The notes under the pieces are model-generated. The model had not been told where the DNA came from. It saw nothing but the letters and a program-made list of their open reading frames with translations, and made no database searches. 7,562 bases of DNA from Chloroflexota bacterium. Its GTDB lineage: Bacteria > Chloroflexota > Limnocylindria > Limnocylindrales > CSP1-4. Location of the stretch: NCBI GenBank assembly GCA_015661135.1, contig JACVXW010000151.1:1-7562 (forward strand). Direction: 5' to 3'. The first letter of the stretch is position 1, and every line of letters begins with the position of its first letter. A program made the translations under genes and the position numbers. Below, piece after piece: positions 6,036-7,562 of this stretch.

Positions 6036-7562
6036 TCAGGCGCTGGCCGAGGTCCCGCCGGGACCGGTGTAGCGGTCCAGGATCTCCCCGATCGTCACCT
6101 GGCCGTACCGCGAATCCAGCCGGTCCCGGGCAACCCGCCACATCGTCCGCAGGGGTCGCGGTCCGGTTCGCTCGAGTTCGGCCAGGCGAAGGTCGCCGAA
6201 GCGCTCGATGCCAGGCACGGCCCGGAGGTCGTGCGCGAGAGCTCGCGCCGCCTCATCGAGGGTCGACTCCCGTCGAAGACCGGCGACGGCGGTTACCGCT
6301 GCCCCCGCTGGGGTCGGGGGTGCCGCGGGTGCGAGTGTCGCGGCTTTTTCCGCGTCGGACTCCGCCTGACGGTCCGGCGCGCCTGTTGCGGAAGCGAGAG
6401 GATCCTCCCGGCCGGCGCTCTCCATCTGCTCGGCTGCCCGGGCGAAGGCCGCTCCTGGCTCTACCTCGTCCGTCCTCGCCGCGGGGGTCCCTGGAGCGGT
6501 CGCCGCTGGACCACGACCGGCTGCGGGCCGTGGCGCCCTTGGACGCGGGGTGCCGCCGCCCGAGCCGCCGCCCGAGCCGCCTGAACCGCCATCCTCGCCT
6601 CGCCGCGCGGACGAGCCGCTGAGCGCGCCACCGAGCAGGCCCGGGATGTCGATGCCGGTCAGGCCTTTCACCGCGGCGCTCGCCTCGGCGACGGCGCGGG
6701 TGGTGTTCTTGACCATCTCCGACGCCCCGTCCGACGACAGGACAGTCAGATGGTCGATGTTGCCCATCGGTTCGGCCGCGGCCCGGACGATCTCAGGGAG
6801 CATGGACAGAACCGTCTGGATGACGGCCGCGTCGTTGAACTGCCGGTACGCCTCGGCGCGAAGAGCGAGCGCCTTTGCCTCCGCCTGACCCTTGGACAGG
6901 ACGATCTCCGCTTCCGCGTTGCCCTCAAGTGACGTCTGCTTGGCGATGGCGGCGGCGTTCACCTCGGTGACCCGCGCCTGGGCCTCGCCCTTCGTGATCT
7001 GGACGAACGCCTCCGCCTGCCCGGCGAGCTTGACCCGCTCGGCCTCGGCCTGGGCCCCGGCGATCTTGGCAAGCTTCTCGCCTTCGGCCCGCTTCACGAG
7101 GGCGTCCGCCTCGGCCTCGGCCGGGCGAATGGTGGACGCGATCAGCTCCTTCTGGGTCCGATCGGCCTCGAGCTGGGCGAGCTCGGTTTGCCGCCGAACG
7201 ACCTCCTGGGTCGCCTCGGCCTGGGCGAGCGGCCCGGACTGGGCGGCCTTGGCGTTCGCCGCCGCGGTCAGCGACTCGATCTCCGCCTGGCGGAGCGAGA
7301 CGTCCCGGGCAGCATTCAGCTTGATCTGCTGAGCCTCGGCCTCCCGAACGGCCGCCTCCTGGTCGGCGGTGGCCTTGGCCATCCGGGCGTCGCGCTCGCG
7401 GCGGGCCGTCTCCTGCTGCCCGATGAGGTCCATGTAGCCGACCTCGTCGCGGATCGCCTGGATCGTGAAGTTGTCGATCGTCAGGCCGGACGTCGAGAGG
7501 TCGCTCCGGGCGGCGCTCTGGACCTCCTGCTGGAACTTCGCCCGGTCGTAGTTGAGCTCCTC
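6036..7562 (-). CDS. Flotillin/SPFH-family protein, 5' end missing, with extra C-terminal domain
   Basis: The reading frame is open to the window edge: 508 codons are present and the N-terminal membrane segment and most of the SPFH domain are cut off. Flotillins are membrane-anchored oligomeric scaffolds of lipid microdomains. Visible residues begin at the end of the SPFH domain (LTIDNFTIQAIRDEVGYMD, about 27-45). A long Ala/Glu-rich coiled-coil flotillin domain follows to about 245, with AEAEAD, QAEAERVKLAGQAEAF and KGQAEAKALALRAEAY. The usual flotillin end (LPEIVRAAAEPMGNIDHLTVL, then VKGLTGIDIPGLL) reaches about 310. After it come a Gly/Ser run, a long Pro/Ala/Arg/Glu-rich linker to about 430, and a compact, probably helical domain of roughly 65 residues to near the C-terminus. 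I do not recognise this last domain. An internal ATG at 7433 is not the true start, because flotillin homology continues upstream of it. Carbonic anhydrase follows, not the NfeD partner often found with flotillins. Confidence 0.88.
   Translation of the reverse strand, partial: EELNYDRAKFQQEVQSAARSDLSTSGLTIDNFTIQAIRDEVGYMDLIGQQETARRERDARMAKATADQEAAVREAEAQQIKLNAARDVSLRQAEIESLTAAANAKAAQSGPLAQAEATQEVVRRQTELAQLEADRTQKELIASTIRPAEAEADALVKRAEGEKLAKIAGAQAEAERVKLAGQAEAFVQITKGEAQARVTEVNAAAIAKQTSLEGNAEAEIVLSKGQAEAKALALRAEAYRQFNDAAVIQTVLSMLPEIVRAAAEPMGNIDHLTVLSSDGASEMVKNTTRAVAEASAAVKGLTGIDIPGLLGGALSGSSARRGEDGGSGGSGGGSGGGTPRPRAPRPAAGRGPAATAPGTPAARTDEVEPGAAFARAAEQMESAGREDPLASATGAPDRQAESDAEKAATLAPAAPPTPAGAAVTAVAGLRRESTLDEAARALAHDLRAVPGIERFGDLRLAELERTGPRPLRTMWRVARDRLDSRYGQVTIGEILDRYTGPGGTSASA
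6552..6593 (-). repeat. Gly/Ser-rich low-complexity linker in the flotillin gene
   Basis: Fourteen codons read DGGSGGSGGGSGGG, made of repeated GGC/GGG/TCG triplets. On the plus strand this appears as CCGCCGCCCGAG-type short repeats. It marks the boundary between the flotillin core and the extension. Such runs are prone to length change and to sequencing error. Confidence 0.7.

Noticed and set aside
7431..7433. ATG at 7433 as the flotillin start
   Set aside because: The frame stays open to the window edge and the 43 residues upstream continue SPFH homology, so the true start lies outside.

Overview
The window comes from a high-GC bacterial chromosome. Every gene I can support is on the minus strand, so transcription runs from high to low coordinates. 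The content is core-like: a flotillin/SPFH scaffold, a beta-carbonic anhydrase, a CAU tRNA, the membrane protease FtsH, an M20 peptidase, a stand-alone DnaB-C/RecA-like ATPase and a family I inorganic pyrophosphatase. I see no phage, IS, CRISPR or secretion genes. Frequent GTG/TTG starts, strong GC bias and the gene types would suit an uncultivated high-GC lineage such as Chloroflexota, but that is an impression; no taxonomic marker here proves it.

Layout in transcription order. (1) 7562-6036: flotillin-like protein, cut at its N-terminus by the window edge, with a Gly/Pro/Ala-rich linker and an unrecognised C-terminal domain. (2) 6017-5526: beta-carbonic anhydrase, 18 nt downstream and probably co-transcribed. 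(3) 5477-5403: tRNA with CAU anticodon and encoded CCA, followed by a strong hairpin at 5366-5390. (4) 5186-3275: ftsH, starting at a TTG behind a good Shine-Dalgarno and broken near 3930. (5) 3203-1800: M20 dipeptidase-like metallopeptidase. (6) 1683-604: DnaB-C-like ATPase. (7) 540-22: inorganic pyrophosphatase. (8) 18-1: perhaps the first six codons of another gene.

The main anomaly is in ftsH. The AAA+ half and the M41 peptidase half lie in different frames. At the junction about 41 nt appear to be missing, including the codons for the HEXGH zinc/catalytic motif. As written, the gene cannot make a working FtsH protease. It is either a genuine lesion or, quite plausibly, a local assembly or consensus error, since the rest of both halves is well preserved.

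The genes do not form one obvious pathway. They are housekeeping functions: membrane organisation and proteolysis, CO2/bicarbonate interconversion, peptide turnover, pyrophosphate removal, a DNA-related ATPase and a tRNA. No gene-free stretch exceeds 300 bases. The longest, 5187-5402 (216 nt), holds the presumed ftsH promoter and the tRNA-side terminator hairpin. I did not find a convincing new multi-gene system.
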